DNA of 64,000 nt, from contig NZ_MCIB01000039.1 of assembly GCF_003609645.1 (NCBI RefSeq), forward strand, positions 1-64,000, in the 5' to 3' direction. This DNA is from Thermohalobacter berrensis (GTDB taxonomy: Bacteria > Bacillota > Clostridia > Tissierellales > Thermohalobacteraceae). Below are positions 9,917 through 19,177 of this stretch, piece after piece (position 1 is the first letter of the stretch; each line of letters starts with the position of its first letter). The position numbers were made by a program, and so were the translations under genes. The notes below the pieces were generated by a model, which saw only the letters and a list, made by a program, of their open reading frames with translations, had not been told where the DNA came from and searched no databases.

Positions 9917-11611
9917 TTAATTATAATTTGGATCAATACCTTTAGCAACAAATACTTTTTCATTATCTGAAATGTTTGGAATAGTAGACTTTTTACTTTC
10001 CTCTTTTAATGTAGAATGTTCTATTACTTCTTCTATAACCTCTACAGGTATTATATCAATTCCCTTTATTTTCTTTAAAGTTTCCTGATAGTTATCCTTA
10101 GGTATTAAAACTTTTGTACATCCAGCCCTTTTTGCTGCTTCAATTTTTTCTATAATTCCTCCTACTGGTTTTACTTTTCCCCTTACCGATAATTCTCCAG
10201 TCATAGCTACATTATTATCAACAGGAGTTCTTGTAAGAGTTGAATAAACAGCTGTTGCTATAGCTATTCCTGCAGATGGACCATCTATAGGCATTCCACC
10301 TGGAAAATTAAGATGTATATCATAATTTGATGGATTAATGTTGAAAAATTTTTTTATAACAGTTAAAACATTATCTACAGAACCTTGTGCAGTACTTCTT
10401 CTTCTTAATTTTTTATTCTTTGTAGTCATTTCTTCCTCATTTACTATACCTGTAACTGTAATTCTGCCTTTGTTTTTGTTTATAACTGGTACAGAAGAGG
10501 CTTCTATTTCAATAACCGAACCCATATTTGCTCCAAAAACCGCAAGTCCGTTTACTAAACCTATTTCTGGCTTATCATTAATCTTTTTATCAAACCTTGG
10601 ATTATAATGACCACTATTTATTACCCACTCTATATCCTCTATAGTTATATGATGTCTTCCTTCTATAAGGCATAATCCTCCAGCAATTTGAATCATATTT
10701 ACTGCTTCTCTTCCATTACTGCAATATAGTTGTATTTTTTCTATAGCTTTATTATCTATAGTAAATCCACCTTTTTTTGCAGCCCTTTCAGCAATTAATT
10801 TTATTTCTTTAGGGTAAAGTGCTCTAAAATATACTTCTACACATCTAGACCTTAAGGCTGGTGGAAGTGTATCTGGACTTCTAGTAGTGGCCGCTACCAG
10901 CCTAAAATCAGCAGGAAGGCCATTTTGGAATATATCATGTATATGATCTGGAATATTCATATCTTCTGAATTATAATAGGCACTTTCTAAAAATACCTTC
11001 CTATCTTCTAATACTTTTAACAATTTATTCATTTGTATAGGATGTAACTCACCTATTTCATCTAAAAAAAGTATCCCTCCATGTGCCTTTGTTACAGCCC
11101 CTGGCTTAGGTTGAGGAATTCCAGCTTGACCCATTGCACCGGCACCTTGATATATAGGGTCATGGACTGAACCCATAAGTGGGTCTGCTATTCCTCTTTC
11201 ATCAAATCTCAAGGTTGTAGCATCCATCTCTATAAACTTTGCATCTCTTTCAAATGGAGAAAATTTATTCTTTTTAGCCTCTTCCAAAACTAGTCTTGCT
11301 GCAGCAGTCTTTCCAACTCCCGGTGGACCATATATTATTACATGGTGTGGATTAGGGCTACATAATGCTGCCCTTAAAGCCTTTAAGCCTTCTTCTTGAC
11401 CTACTATATCTTTAAAACTCTGTGGTCTAATTTTCTCGGATAGTGGTTCTGTTAGTTTAATATCCCTTAACTTATTAAGCTTTTCCATTTCTTTTTTAGA
11501 TTCTTTATTAACTGCACTTTTACTTTCCTGTTGACTTCTTAGAAGATTTAAAAAGTATAATCCAATAACTACAGCAAAGAAAAATTGAATTAAAAAAAGT
11601 AAGTTTTGCAA
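9917..11611 (-). CDS. lonB: Sporulation-type ATP-dependent protease LonB
   Basis: A 564-residue membrane-anchored Lon. One N-terminal transmembrane segment (about 3-24) is followed by an AAA+ domain with [13 protein letters not shown] (about 94-106) and FLDEIGELHPIQMNKLLK, then a C-terminal Lon protease domain with the catalytic serine in DGPSAGIAIATAV (about 455) and the lysine in IIEKIEAAKRAG. It lacks the long LonA substrate domain, as expected for LonB, which in Bacillus is expressed in the forespore. The start is TTG (11609-11611) with AAGGAGG at 11619-11625. It has no obvious partner besides the neighbouring proteostasis genes; the order tig, clpX, lonB, lon, ysxC matches Bacillus. Confidence 0.94.
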   Translation of the reverse strand: MQNLLFLIQFFFAVVIGLYFLNLLRSQQESKSAVNKESKKEMEKLNKLRDIKLTEPLSEKIRPQSFKDIVGQEEGLKALRAALCSPNPHHVIIYGPPGVGKTAAARLVLEEAKKNKFSPFERDAKFIEMDATTLRFDERGIADPLMGSVHDPIYQGAGAMGQAGIPQPKPGAVTKAHGGILFLDEIGELHPIQMNKLLKVLEDRKVFLESAYYNSEDMNIPDHIHDIFQNGLPADFRLVAATTRSPDTLPPALRSRCVEVYFRALYPKEIKLIAERAAKKGGFTIDNKAIEKIQLYCSNGREAVNMIQIAGGLCLIEGRHHITIEDIEWVINSGHYNPRFDKKINDKPEIGLVNGLAVFGANMGSVIEIEASSVPVINKNKGRITVTGIVNEEEMTTKNKKLRRRSTAQGSVDNVLTVIKKFFNINPSNYDIHLNFPGGMPIDGPSAGIAIATAVYSTLTRTPVDNNVAMTGELSVRGKVKPVGGIIEKIEAAKRAGCTKVLIPKDNYQETLKKIKGIDIIPVEVIEEVIEHSTLKEESKKSTIPNISDNEKVFVAKGIDPNYN

Positions 11612-11721
11612 CTATCTTCCTCCTTCAGAAAAAAACTTTCTGTACTATTGTTTAGCATTATTTTTCTTTTTATGCTACAATTTTATCCAGTTATAGAATA
11701 GATATTTTGGAATAAAAAAGA

Positions 11722-11754
11722 ATAAAAAATACCCGCATTAGCGGGTATTTTTTT
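11722..11754 (-). terminator. Terminator of the tig-clpP-clpX operon
   Basis: Stem AAATACCCGC (11727-11736) pairs with GCGGGTATTT (11741-11750) around ATTA; runs of T follow on the minus strand. It separates clpX from lonB, so lonB needs its own promoter or readthrough. Confidence 0.9.
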
Positions 11755-13018
11755 AAGAGGCTGTTTCCTCTTTTTTATTATTTTTCTTTCTCTTTTCTGA
11801 AAGAAGGAAGGTTGGGTTAGATTTATTCTTAATACATTCTTTAGTTATTACACATTTTTCAATATCTTCCCTTGATGGTATATCATACATTATATCAAGC
11901 ATTACATCTTCTAAAATACCTTTTAATCCTCTAGCTCCTGTATTTCTATCTATTGCTTTCTTAGCTACTAATTCAAGTGCTTCTTTGTCGAATTCTAATT
12001 CAACTTCATCCATTGCAAATAGTTCTTTATATTGCTTTACTAGAGCATTTTTCGGCTTAGTTAATATTTCTACTAAAGCATCTTGGTCTAATTGATCTAA
12101 TGTTACTATTACTGGCACCCTTCCAACAAACTCTGGTATTAAACCATACTTTAATAAATCATCTGGCTCGATATGCTTTAACAGGTCACCTACATTTCTT
12201 TCCTTTTTACTTTGAATTTCTGCTCCAAATCCCATTGAGTTTTTGCCTATTCTCTTTTGGATTATATCTCCAATACCATCAAAAGCTCCTCCAACTATAA
12301 ATAAAATATTTGTAGTATCTATTTGGATGAACTCCTGATGAGGATGTTTTCTTCCACCTTGAGGTGGCACACTAGCTACTGTACCTTCTAAAATCTTAAG
12401 CAATGCCTGTTGTACACCTTCTCCACTAACATCTCTAGTTATAGAAGGATTATCTGATTTTCTAGCTATTTTATCTATTTCATCTATATATATAATCCCT
12501 TTTTCTGCCTTCTCAATATCATAATCTGCTGCTTGTATTAGTTTTAATAGGATATTTTCAACATCTTCACCTACATAACCTGCTTCTGTTAGTGAAGTAG
12601 CATCTGCTATTGCAAAAGGTACATTTAAAATTTTAGCCAATGTTTGTGCAAGTAATGTTTTACCAGACCCTGTAGGTCCAAGCATAACTATATTACTCTT
12701 TTGAAGCTCTATATCTTCATTTTTTACCTTCTTATTTATTCGTTTATAATGATTATAAACAGCAACAGCTAATGCTCTTTTTGCCCTTTCTTGTTTTATA
12801 ACATATTGATCTAAAATGTCTTTTATTTCTCTAGGTTTTGGTAGCTCATTCATTTCAAAATCTACTGATTCTTCAAATTCTTCTTCTATTATCTCTTGAC
12901 ATAGCTCAATACATTCATCACATATATATACATTGGGGCCAGCAATTAACCTTCTAACTTGATCTCGTGATTTACCGCAAAAAGAACATTTCAGCTGTTT
13001 TTGGTCAAATCTTGCCAT
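11753..13018 (-). CDS. clpX: ClpX, ATPase subunit of the ClpXP protease
   Basis: A 421-residue AAA+ unfoldase. The N-terminal C4 zinc domain is [18 protein letters not shown] with the second pair in [10 protein letters not shown] (residues 11-40). Walker A is [14 protein letters not shown] (about 117), Walker B is [11 protein letters not shown], and the IGF-type ClpP contact appears as [12 protein letters not shown] near 270. It unfolds tagged substrates and feeds them to ClpP, whose gene is 20 bases upstream. The charged C-terminal tail [12 protein letters not shown] is a little longer than usual. Confidence 0.97.
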   Translation of the reverse strand: MARFDQKQLKCSFCGKSRDQVRRLIAGPNVYICDECIELCQEIIEEEFEESVDFEMNELPKPREIKDILDQYVIKQERAKRALAVAVYNHYKRINKKVKNEDIELQKSNIVMLGPTGSGKTLLAQTLAKILNVPFAIADATSLTEAGYVGEDVENILLKLIQAADYDIEKAEKGIIYIDEIDKIARKSDNPSITRDVSGEGVQQALLKILEGTVASVPPQGGRKHPHQEFIQIDTTNILFIVGGAFDGIGDIIQKRIGKNSMGFGAEIQSKKERNVGDLLKHIEPDDLLKYGLIPEFVGRVPVIVTLDQLDQDALVEILTKPKNALVKQYKELFAMDEVELEFDKEALELVAKKAIDRNTGARGLKGILEDVMLDIMYDIPSREDIEKCVITKECIKNKSNPTFLLSEKRKKNNKKEETAS

Positions 13019-13038
13019 TAAGACACCTCTCTTAAATG

Positions 13039-13623
13039 TTATTTCCTAGAAGTTATTACTTCATCAATGATGCCATATTCTTTTGCATCTTCAGCAGACA
13101 TAAAGAAATCTCTATCTGTATCTCTAGCTATTTTATCATATGGTTGACCTGTTCTTTCACTTAATATCTTATTAATTTTTTCTCTCATCTTTATTATTCT
13201 TTCTGCATGTATTTTAATGTCTTCTGCTTGACCTCTAGTACCGCCTAATGGTTGATGGATCATAACCTCAGCATTTGGTAATGCAAATCTCTTCCCTTTA
13301 GCACCAGCAGCAAGTAAAAATGCTCCCATACTTGCAGCCATACCAATACATATAGTTGATACATCAGGTTTAATATATTGCATAGTATCATAGATTGCAA
13401 AACCTGCAGTAATTGATCCACCTGGACTGTTTATATATAATTGTATGTCCTTATCAGGATCTTCTGCTTCTAGGAACAATAATTGTGCAACTACTAAGCT
13501 AGCAGTTGTATCATTTACTTCTTCCCCTAAAAATATTATTCTTTCTTTTAATAGCCTAGAATAAATGTCATAGGATCTTTCACCACGATTGGTTTGTTCA
13601 ACAACTACTGGCACTAATGCCAT
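13039..13623 (-). CDS. clpP: ClpP, proteolytic subunit
   Basis: This 194-residue serine peptidase assembles into a tetradecameric chamber. The catalytic serine is in [11 protein letters not shown] (about residue 98), histidine in MIHQPLGG (about 123) and aspartate in [10 protein letters not shown] (about 172). The N-terminal [20 protein letters not shown] is the usual pore-loop region. It lies between tig and clpX with gaps of 16 and 20 bases, an operon arrangement common in many bacteria. Confidence 0.97.
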   Translation of the reverse strand: MALVPVVVEQTNRGERSYDIYSRLLKERIIFLGEEVNDTTASLVVAQLLFLEAEDPDKDIQLYINSPGGSITAGFAIYDTMQYIKPDVSTICIGMAASMGAFLLAAGAKGKRFALPNAEVMIHQPLGGTRGQAEDIKIHAERIIKMREKINKILSERTGQPYDKIARDTDRDFFMSAEDAKEYGIIDEVITSRK

Positions 13624-13639
13624 AAGTTATCCCTCCTGA

Positions 13640-14935
13640 TTATTTACTTTCAACAAATTTAGCATTTTCTACCAAATATTCAACTGTCTTTCTCTTAATT
13701 ATACCCAATTTAATATATTCTAAATCATCTGCCTTCATATTTTTCTTGAACTTCTCTGCATCTTGATTATACTGTTTAGCTATTTTTTCTAATTCTTTAT
13801 TTAATTCTTCTTCTGTCTCTTTTATTTCTTCTTTTTCTGCTATAGCCTCTAGTACTAATTCAGTTCTTACAGCTTTTTCAGCATTTGGTCTTAGTTGGTC
13901 TCTTAAATCCTCACGTTTAGTATTAGTCATTTCTAAGTATTTTTCTAAGTCTAATCCTTGGAATCTTAATCTATATTCAAACTCTCTTAATTCATTATCT
14001 ATTTGATTTTCTATCATTACTTCTGGAATATCTATCTCTGCTCCTTCTACTACTTTCTCAAGTACTTTATTTTCTTTTTCAGCTTTTTCTCTATTCTTGG
14101 CTTGTTCTTCTAGTTTTGTCTTAACATCAGACTTTAATTCATCTAAAGTATCAAATTCACTAACATCTTTTGCAAACTCATCATCTAATTCAGGTAATTC
14201 TTTTTCCTTTATTTCATGGATTTTTACTTTAAAAGTTGCATCCTTTCCTGCTAAATTCTCAGCATGGTATTCTTCTGGGAATGTTACATTTACTTCAACT
14301 TCTTCATCTTTATTTTTACCAACTAATTGTTCTTCGAAACCTGGTATAAATCTACCAGAACCAATCTCTAGGCTTTGATTTTGGGCTGTTCCACCTTCAA
14401 ATTGCTCACCATCAACATAACCTTCATAGTCTATTGTTAGAATATCTCCTTCTTTTACAGGTCTATCTTTAACCTCTACTAGTCTTGCATTTCTTTCTCT
14501 CATTCTTTCTATTTCTTTTTCTACATCTTCCTCAGTAACATTATACTCTACTTTTTCCACTTCTATACCTGTATAATCACCTAATTTAACTTCTGGCTTT
14601 ACTGTAACCTTAGCAGTAAATACTACTGGCTTACCTTCTTCTATTTGCTCGATATCAATTTCTGGTCTATCAACTGGCTCTAATTCATGCTCATCTACTG
14701 CTTTACTATATGCTTCAGGGAATACAAAGTTTATAGCATCTTCATAGAAAATTCCTTTCCCGTATCTTGCTTCAATGATTCTTTTAGGAGCTTTTCCTTT
14801 TCTGAATCCAGGAATATTAAATCTTTTTCTGTTTTTTAAATATGCCTTTTGAATCCCTTCTTCAAATTTTTCAGCTGGTACTTCAATTTTTAATGTTACT
14901 TCATTATTTTCTTTCTTTAGTACTGTTGAACTCAT
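13640..14935 (-). CDS. tig: Trigger factor (ribosome-bound chaperone and prolyl isomerase)
   Basis: The 431-residue protein has three domains. The N-terminal ribosome-binding domain carries the signature FNIPGFRKGKAPK (about 37-49). The FKBP-type isomerase domain (about 150-245) contains GDILTIDYEGYVDGEQFEGG and FIPGFEEQLVG. A long helical C-terminal chaperone arm follows. It binds nascent chains at the tunnel exit. It is the first gene of tig-clpP-clpX, with a sigma-A-like promoter upstream at 15052-15080. No CIRCE element or CtsR heptad pair was seen. Confidence 0.96.
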   Translation of the reverse strand: MSSTVLKKENNEVTLKIEVPAEKFEEGIQKAYLKNRKRFNIPGFRKGKAPKRIIEARYGKGIFYEDAINFVFPEAYSKAVDEHELEPVDRPEIDIEQIEEGKPVVFTAKVTVKPEVKLGDYTGIEVEKVEYNVTEEDVEKEIERMRERNARLVEVKDRPVKEGDILTIDYEGYVDGEQFEGGTAQNQSLEIGSGRFIPGFEEQLVGKNKDEEVEVNVTFPEEYHAENLAGKDATFKVKIHEIKEKELPELDDEFAKDVSEFDTLDELKSDVKTKLEEQAKNREKAEKENKVLEKVVEGAEIDIPEVMIENQIDNELREFEYRLRFQGLDLEKYLEMTNTKREDLRDQLRPNAEKAVRTELVLEAIAEKEEIKETEEELNKELEKIAKQYNQDAEKFKKNMKADDLEYIKLGIIKRKTVEYLVENAKFVESK

Positions 14936-15051
14936 CTTTTCCGATCCTCCTCATTTTTCTTTTTAAATCTTTGAAGTTTATGTATTAAAAAATTTTAATA
15001 TAAGCAATCCTTAAAAAATACAGATATTGTATGTCCCTTCTTAACCATTAT

Positions 15052-15080
15052 ATTATATCATAAATAATTTTGTATACCAA
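15052..15080 (-). promoter_or_regulatory. Sigma-A-type promoter for tig
   Basis: On the minus strand TTGGTA (15075-15080) and TATAAT (15052-15057) are separated by 17 bases, about 115 bases before the tig start. Confidence 0.65.
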
Positions 15081-15165
15081 CATTTTAGAATTGAGAAAGG
15101 TTACTATTTTTCATTTTTTCAATAATAAAATTTTTTAAACATACTAAAAAACTATTTTTTTATAC

Positions 15166-15202
15166 AACAAAAAAACCAATGGATTTTACCCATTGGTTTT
15201 TC
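15166..15202 (-). terminator. Terminator after tRNA-Leu
   Basis: AAAAACCAATGG pairs with CCATTGGTTTTT around a seven-base loop, just downstream of the tRNA 3' end; it can act in both directions. Confidence 0.85.
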
Positions 15203-15212
15203 AGTCAATCCT

Positions 15213-15297
15213 TGGTGCGGGAGAGAGGACTCGAACCCCCACGCCATAAGGCACTAGATCCTAAGTCTAGCGCGTCTGCCAATTCCGCCACTCCCGC
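15213..15297 (-). tRNA. tRNA-Leu (anticodon UAG)
   Basis: An 85-nt tRNA with a long variable arm, acceptor GCGGGAG/CTCCCGC, and encoded CCA. The anticodon loop is CTTAGGA within GCTAGA/TCTAGT, reading UAG. It is identical to the copy at 23715-23799. Confidence 0.97.
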
Positions 15298-15330
15298 ACA
15301 AATTTGAAGTTTAACTTATCGACAAAGTAT

Positions 15331-15359
15331 ATTATAGAGACTTTTTATTATATTGTCAA
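15331..15359 (-). promoter_or_regulatory. Consensus sigma-A promoter for tRNA-Leu
   Basis: On the minus strand TTGACA (15354-15359), a 17-base spacer and TATAAT (15331-15336) match the consensus exactly, 34 bases before the tRNA. Confidence 0.92.
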
Positions 15360-15388
15360 GGGATTTTTAAAAATTTTTTTATTCTATT

Positions 15389-15841
15389 TTATTCCAATTC
15401 CTCAATTCCCTTATTGGCAAGGCTATCTGCCAATTCATTCAATTCAATACCAGAATGACCTTTTACTTTAATAAACTTTATACTATCAAAGCTTTCTACA
15501 AGTTTGATTAATTCAATCCATAAATCCCTATTTTCAACTGGCTTCTTTTTGGAATTCTTCCATCCATTTTTTCGCCATTTTTCATACCATTTTTGATTCA
15601 TACAATTGCACAAATAGGCAGAATCTGTATATACTTCCACAGGAATATCATTCCTTTTAAGTAATTTCAAAGCTTCAATACATCCTTTAAGTTCCATTCT
15701 ATTGTTTGTAGTGTTTTTTTCACCACCATATATTTCTTTTTTATGTTCTTTATATATAAGTACTGCTCCGTATCCACCTTTATTGTTTTCATTTTGATTT
15801 CCTGAACAAGCACCATCTGTATATATTATTATTTTATCCAT
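15389..15841 (-). CDS. rnhA: Ribonuclease HI
   Basis: A 150-residue enzyme that cleaves RNA in RNA-DNA hybrids. The metal-binding acidic residues are visible: Asp in YTDGACSGN (about 9), Glu in NNRMELKGCIEAL (about 49), Asp in VYTDSAYLCNCM (about 71) and the last Asp in ELADSLANKG (about 137). The basic handle KWYEKWRKNGWKNSKKKP is also present. The length is typical of type HI. The ATG has AAGGAG upstream. The gene follows the SRAP gene by 12 bases, so both are probably in one transcript with a shared nucleic-acid repair theme. Confidence 0.95.
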   Translation of the reverse strand: MDKIIIYTDGACSGNQNENNKGGYGAVLIYKEHKKEIYGGEKNTTNNRMELKGCIEALKLLKRNDIPVEVYTDSAYLCNCMNQKWYEKWRKNGWKNSKKKPVENRDLWIELIKLVESFDSIKFIKVKGHSGIELNELADSLANKGIEELE

Positions 15842-15853
15842 TATAACAACTCC

Positions 15854-16504
15854 TTATGTTCTAGTTTTACTGTTAATAAAATCATCAAATGTTAGTTGTT
15901 TATCTTCAACTACTTTTTCTATAATTATTTCTCCTTCAAAGGAATTTAAAAGTTCTTTTATGGTTTTAATATCTTTAATATCATCACTTATCCATAATTC
16001 TTCTTTCTCCCTTGGAATAATTACTGGCATTCTATTATGTATATTTCCCATTTCTTTATTTGCAGAAGTAGTTAGAATGGTAAAGGCTTTAAAAACTCTA
16101 CCTTCCTTGTCTTGAAATATCGACCATATACCTGCCATAGAAAAAATATTTTCATCTTTAAGATATATTTTATATTTTTCATTTTTTCTACCTTTTTTAT
16201 CCCATTCATAAAAACTATTAGCTGGAATTAAACATCTTCTATTTATAAAAGAATTTTTAAAAGTAGGCTTAACATCAACTGTTTCACTTCTTGCATTTAT
16301 TATAAGACTATTTGAAAATTCCGAAGGGAATCCCCATTTAATAAAGTCTATTTTCTTTTTCTTATCCTTTAATATAGCAGGAACTTTATAAGATGGGAAT
16401 ATTTCATTTTTCCCATTATAGTTAATTTCAGTATCTAAACCTTTTATTCCATATCTATATAACAGTAAATCTAAATCAACCCTTAATTGATATCTACCAC
16501 ACAT
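15854..16504 (-). CDS. SRAP-domain protein (YedK/HMCES family abasic-site sensor)
   Basis: This 216-residue protein starts MCGRYQ, giving the invariant Cys2 that forms a thiazolidine crosslink to abasic sites in single-stranded DNA. Other family residues are seen in FIKWGFPS, INARSETVDVKPTF (Asn and Arg about 72-74), CLIPANSFYEWDK (Glu about 107) and the histidine in GNIHNRMPVII (about 160). The family shields abasic sites at forks and is often SOS-linked. No clear LexA box was seen upstream. It is 12 bases from rnhA and likely cotranscribed with it. Confidence 0.93.
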   Translation of the reverse strand: MCGRYQLRVDLDLLLYRYGIKGLDTEINYNGKNEIFPSYKVPAILKDKKKKIDFIKWGFPSEFSNSLIINARSETVDVKPTFKNSFINRRCLIPANSFYEWDKKGRKNEKYKIYLKDENIFSMAGIWSIFQDKEGRVFKAFTILTTSANKEMGNIHNRMPVIIPREKEELWISDDIKDIKTIKELLNSFEGEIIIEKVVEDKQLTFDDFINSKTRT

Positions 16505-16547
16505 ATTATCATCCCTTCAAGTTACAAAACTTCTTAAAATAAAAAAG

Positions 16548-16660
16548 TCTTCTATTAAAATAGAAGATTCTCACAGGTTGACTTTTTTGAAACACATAAC
16601 GGAAATTATATTTTATCTACTATTTTTATTTGATTATAATTTCCTATATGTTATAAAAAA
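16548..16660. repeat. Copy B of the two-hairpin intergenic repeat
   Basis: A small hairpin TCTTCTATT/AATAGAAGA (16548-16567) is followed by GGTTGACTTTTTTGA and a long inverted repeat, AACACATAACGGAAATTATA (16591-16610) against 16635-16652. The loop has TTATCTACT where copies C and D have TTATCCACA. It lies 44 bases upstream of the SRAP start. Confidence 0.85.
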
Positions 16661-16705
16661 ATACCCTTTTAAAGCTTTCTAATCTTTATTTAAAAAGATA
16701 TCAAT

Positions 16706-16736
16706 ATTAGATACAAGGAAAAACCTTGTATCTAAA
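16706..16736 (-). terminator. Hairpin after the small membrane gene
   Basis: A perfect 11-bp stem TAGATACAAGG/CCTTGTATCTA with an AAAAA loop lies 32 bases beyond the stop. A T-run appears only about ten bases further on the minus strand, so termination is likely but not certain. Confidence 0.55.
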
Positions 16737-16767
16737 AATAATAATTTCTACTCACATTATTCATATA

Positions 16768-16962
16768 TTAAAAATTTTGTAATTTTCCTGTTAATGGTAT
16801 GCCCCAAAATCTTTCATCTTCTATTAAGATCTTTTCTCCAATTCCTTTAGAATAATCGGAGCTTAATCTTTCAGGATATTTGAAACATTTTATTCCTAAC
16901 AGTAATCCTATAAAAACTGAAATAATTAGCAAATCTAAAAATATATTTCTTTTTTTTATCAT
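16768..16962 (-). CDS. Small single-pass membrane protein, unknown
   Basis: The 64-residue protein has a lysine-rich start, one hydrophobic helix (about 8-26) and a polar tail containing ERLSSDYSKGIGEKILIEDE and WGIPLTGK. It is not recognised. The ATG has GAGGTG upstream, and it starts 12 bases after the ArsB/NhaD-type permease gene, so both are probably on one transcript; it may be an accessory subunit or unrelated. Confidence 0.65.
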   Translation of the reverse strand: MIKKRNIFLDLLIISVFIGLLLGIKCFKYPERLSSDYSKGIGEKILIEDERFWGIPLTGKLQNF

Positions 16963-16974
16963 ACCTTCACCTCT

Positions 16975-18252
16975 TTATAAATAAAATAATATAAGGTAAA
17001 TTGTAGAAATTATTATTGAAACAATCATTATAGGGAATCCTATCTTAAAGAATTTTCTAAATGTTATTCTGTTCTCTGTCTTTTCCATCATTCCTGCAAC
17101 TATAACATTAGCAGACGCTCCAATAATAGTTCCATTTCCTCCAAGACATGAACCTAATGCTAATGACCACCATAAGGGTGTAATATCCATAGCAGACATA
17201 GCACCTATGCTTTTAATTAATGGTATCATGGTAGCCACAAAAGGTATATTATCAATAAATGAAGATGCTATAGCGGAAACCCACACAATAATTATTCCAG
17301 TTAAAAATAAATTCCCCTTTGTCATATTAACTACTTCTTTAGCAATACTCTCTATTATACCTACTTTTTCTAAACCACCAACTAATATAAACAATCCAGC
17401 AAAGAAGAATATAGTTGTCCATTCTATTTCTAAAAGTATATCTTCTGGATTTTCACCACTTATAGCAAGTAAAACTGCTGCACCAGCTAAAGCAACAGTG
17501 GCTGATTCAAGTTCAAGTGATTGGTGTAAAATAAAACCTACTATAGTAAGCCCAAGAACAATTAAACTTTTTTTAAGAAGCTCCTTATCTTGGATTGACT
17601 TATTTTCATCAAATTTCATGATTTTTTCCTTATGCTTTTCATCTACATTTAACTCATTCTTGTATATATACTTTAATATAAATAATGTAACAATAAAAAT
17701 AACTACAACTATAGGAGCTAAGTTTATAACAAAATCTAAAAAGCCTAATTTAGTTGCACTTCCTATCATAATATTTGGTGGATCTCCAATTAGAGTTGCA
17801 GTTCCTCCAATATTTGAGAAAAGTATTTCTGATATAAGAAATGGTATAGGATTAATTTTTAGTGTGTCAGTTATAACAAGTGTAACAGGTGCAATTAAAA
17901 GTACGGTAGTAACATTATCCAAAAGAGCTGAACAAACTGCAGTTATTATTGCGAAGAAAAAAATTATCTTCCAAGGGTCTCCACTTGCAGATTTAGCAGC
18001 TTTTATTGCCAAATACTGAAAAATTCCTGTCTTTTTAGTGATTGTAACGATTATCATCATTCCTATAAGTAGACCAATAGTATTAAAGTCTATAGCTTCG
18101 AAAGCAAACTCTTGGTCTATTATTTTTAAAACTACCATCATTGAAGCACCTAATAATGCTACAGTTGTTCTGTTAAGTTTTTCAGAAACGATTAAAATAT
18201 AAACTAAGATAAAAACTATTGAAGCAATAAGAACATGAGAATCACCAAACAT
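16975..18252 (-). CDS. ArsB/NhaD-type ion permease (SLC13/IT superfamily)
   Basis: A 425-residue protein with about eleven membrane helices. It resembles the COG1055 group of arsenite and Na+/H+ permeases: the first half contains SALLDNVTTVLLIAPVTL and ISEILFSNIGGTATLIGDPP, and the second half the matching SSFIDNIPFVATMIPLI and LALGSCLGGNGTIIGASAN, the two inverted hairpin substrate loops. No arsR, arsC or arsA gene is near, so an arsenic role is not supported; sodium/proton exchange or organic anion transport are equally possible. The ATG is preceded by AAGGAGATG. A 64-residue membrane protein gene follows. Confidence 0.85.
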   Translation of the reverse strand: MFGDSHVLIASIVFILVYILIVSEKLNRTTVALLGASMMVVLKIIDQEFAFEAIDFNTIGLLIGMMIIVTITKKTGIFQYLAIKAAKSASGDPWKIIFFFAIITAVCSALLDNVTTVLLIAPVTLVITDTLKINPIPFLISEILFSNIGGTATLIGDPPNIMIGSATKLGFLDFVINLAPIVVVIFIVTLFILKYIYKNELNVDEKHKEKIMKFDENKSIQDKELLKKSLIVLGLTIVGFILHQSLELESATVALAGAAVLLAISGENPEDILLEIEWTTIFFFAGLFILVGGLEKVGIIESIAKEVVNMTKGNLFLTGIIIVWVSAIASSFIDNIPFVATMIPLIKSIGAMSAMDITPLWWSLALGSCLGGNGTIIGASANVIVAGMMEKTENRITFRKFFKIGFPIMIVSIIISTIYLILFYL

Positions 18253-18476
18253 ACGCTACATCTCCTTTACTATGTCATATAAAAAACTCTAATATTTATA
18301 ATACACCTTTTTGTATATATAACAAAACATCATATTATTTTAATTTTTTCTAAATATAATCAAAGTATTCAATTCAATTAAAATATTAACTTGTACACCG
18401 GCTACAATTATTTAAACTAAATAAAGCTTAATTTTACTAAAGTTTTTATATGGTTGAGAATTATTTACATGAGATA

Positions 18477-18485
18477 TGGTATAAT
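18477..18485 (+). promoter_or_regulatory. Possible extended -10 promoter
   Basis: TGGTATAAT (TG-N-TATAAT) lies 64 bases before the plus-strand gene at 18549. A weak TTGAGA at 18454-18459 is too far upstream (20-base spacer), so the extended -10 would be the main element. Confidence 0.45.
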
Positions 18486-18548
18486 TATAATAACTTTATC
18501 ACTACTTAGCTACATATAATTGCTAGATTCTAAAAAAGGAGGGGCCCT

Positions 18549-19028
18549 ATGAGGAAGTATATGACTGCTGAAATAAATAGGCATGAAATGGTTCTTGTTC
18601 AAATGGGAGCAAAGGTTGATGTAATAAACTCCTTTATGTGTTATGTATCCTTTGACATAGCTGGTACAGAAGTAGCTTACGTATATAATGTTAACAAAAA
18701 AAATAAATATTATCTTGAAAGAGTTGCGCCATATCCACAGCCTGCTGGAACATTTGATACTGAAAAGGATGTAATAGATGTAATTAAAATAGATATAGAA
18801 CAATTTAAAAATGCAAAAAATAGTAGAGTTTTTGACTTATTCCTTAATGTGAATCAAGAGATAGCAAAGACTTCTAGAAATTTTGAAGATTTGTATCTTT
18901 ATTATAATGTACCACATGAATATACAAACAAAATAAAATCTAAGATAAAAGAAATTCAAGATCTTATTAAAGAAGCAAGGGATAAAAGTGAAAGGGTTTA
19001 TTTTAAAAAGAATCCAGATACATTATAG
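18549..19028 (+). CDS. Conserved-looking cytosolic protein, unknown function
   Basis: The protein has 159 residues, no signal peptide and no membrane helix. The first half is beta-rich (NSFMCYVSFDIAGTEVAYVY), and the second half is helical and charged, ending KIKSKIKEIQDLIKEARDKS. No family is recognised. A very strong AAAGGAGG precedes the ATG, and a strong terminator follows the stop, so it is a single-gene unit. It is divergent from the permease gene and precedes the holin-like gene in the same direction. Confidence 0.7.
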   Translation: MRKYMTAEINRHEMVLVQMGAKVDVINSFMCYVSFDIAGTEVAYVYNVNKKNKYYLERVAPYPQPAGTFDTEKDVIDVIKIDIEQFKNAKNSRVFDLFLNVNQEIAKTSRNFEDLYLYYNVPHEYTNKIKSKIKEIQDLIKEARDKSERVYFKKNPDTL

Positions 19029-19032
19029 GTTT

Positions 19033-19062
19033 GAAAACGTCTGCAATGCAGACGTTTTTTTG
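19033..19062 (+). terminator. Terminator of the 159-residue unknown gene
   Basis: AAAACGTCTGC pairs with GCAGACGTTTT around AAT and is followed by a T-run. Confidence 0.92.
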
Positions 19063-19177
19063 TTTATTGGTTTTAAATTATGATTATTAACAAATTTATT
19101 TAATCTCCATATTATGTAGTGAGATAATATAGAAAGTTAGCTTATAAAAAATAAATTTTTATTTAGGGGAAATTGGT

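Noticed and set aside
16975-18252. Arsenic resistance operon
   Set aside because: No arsR, arsC, arsA or arsD near the permease; the fold alone does not set the substrate.
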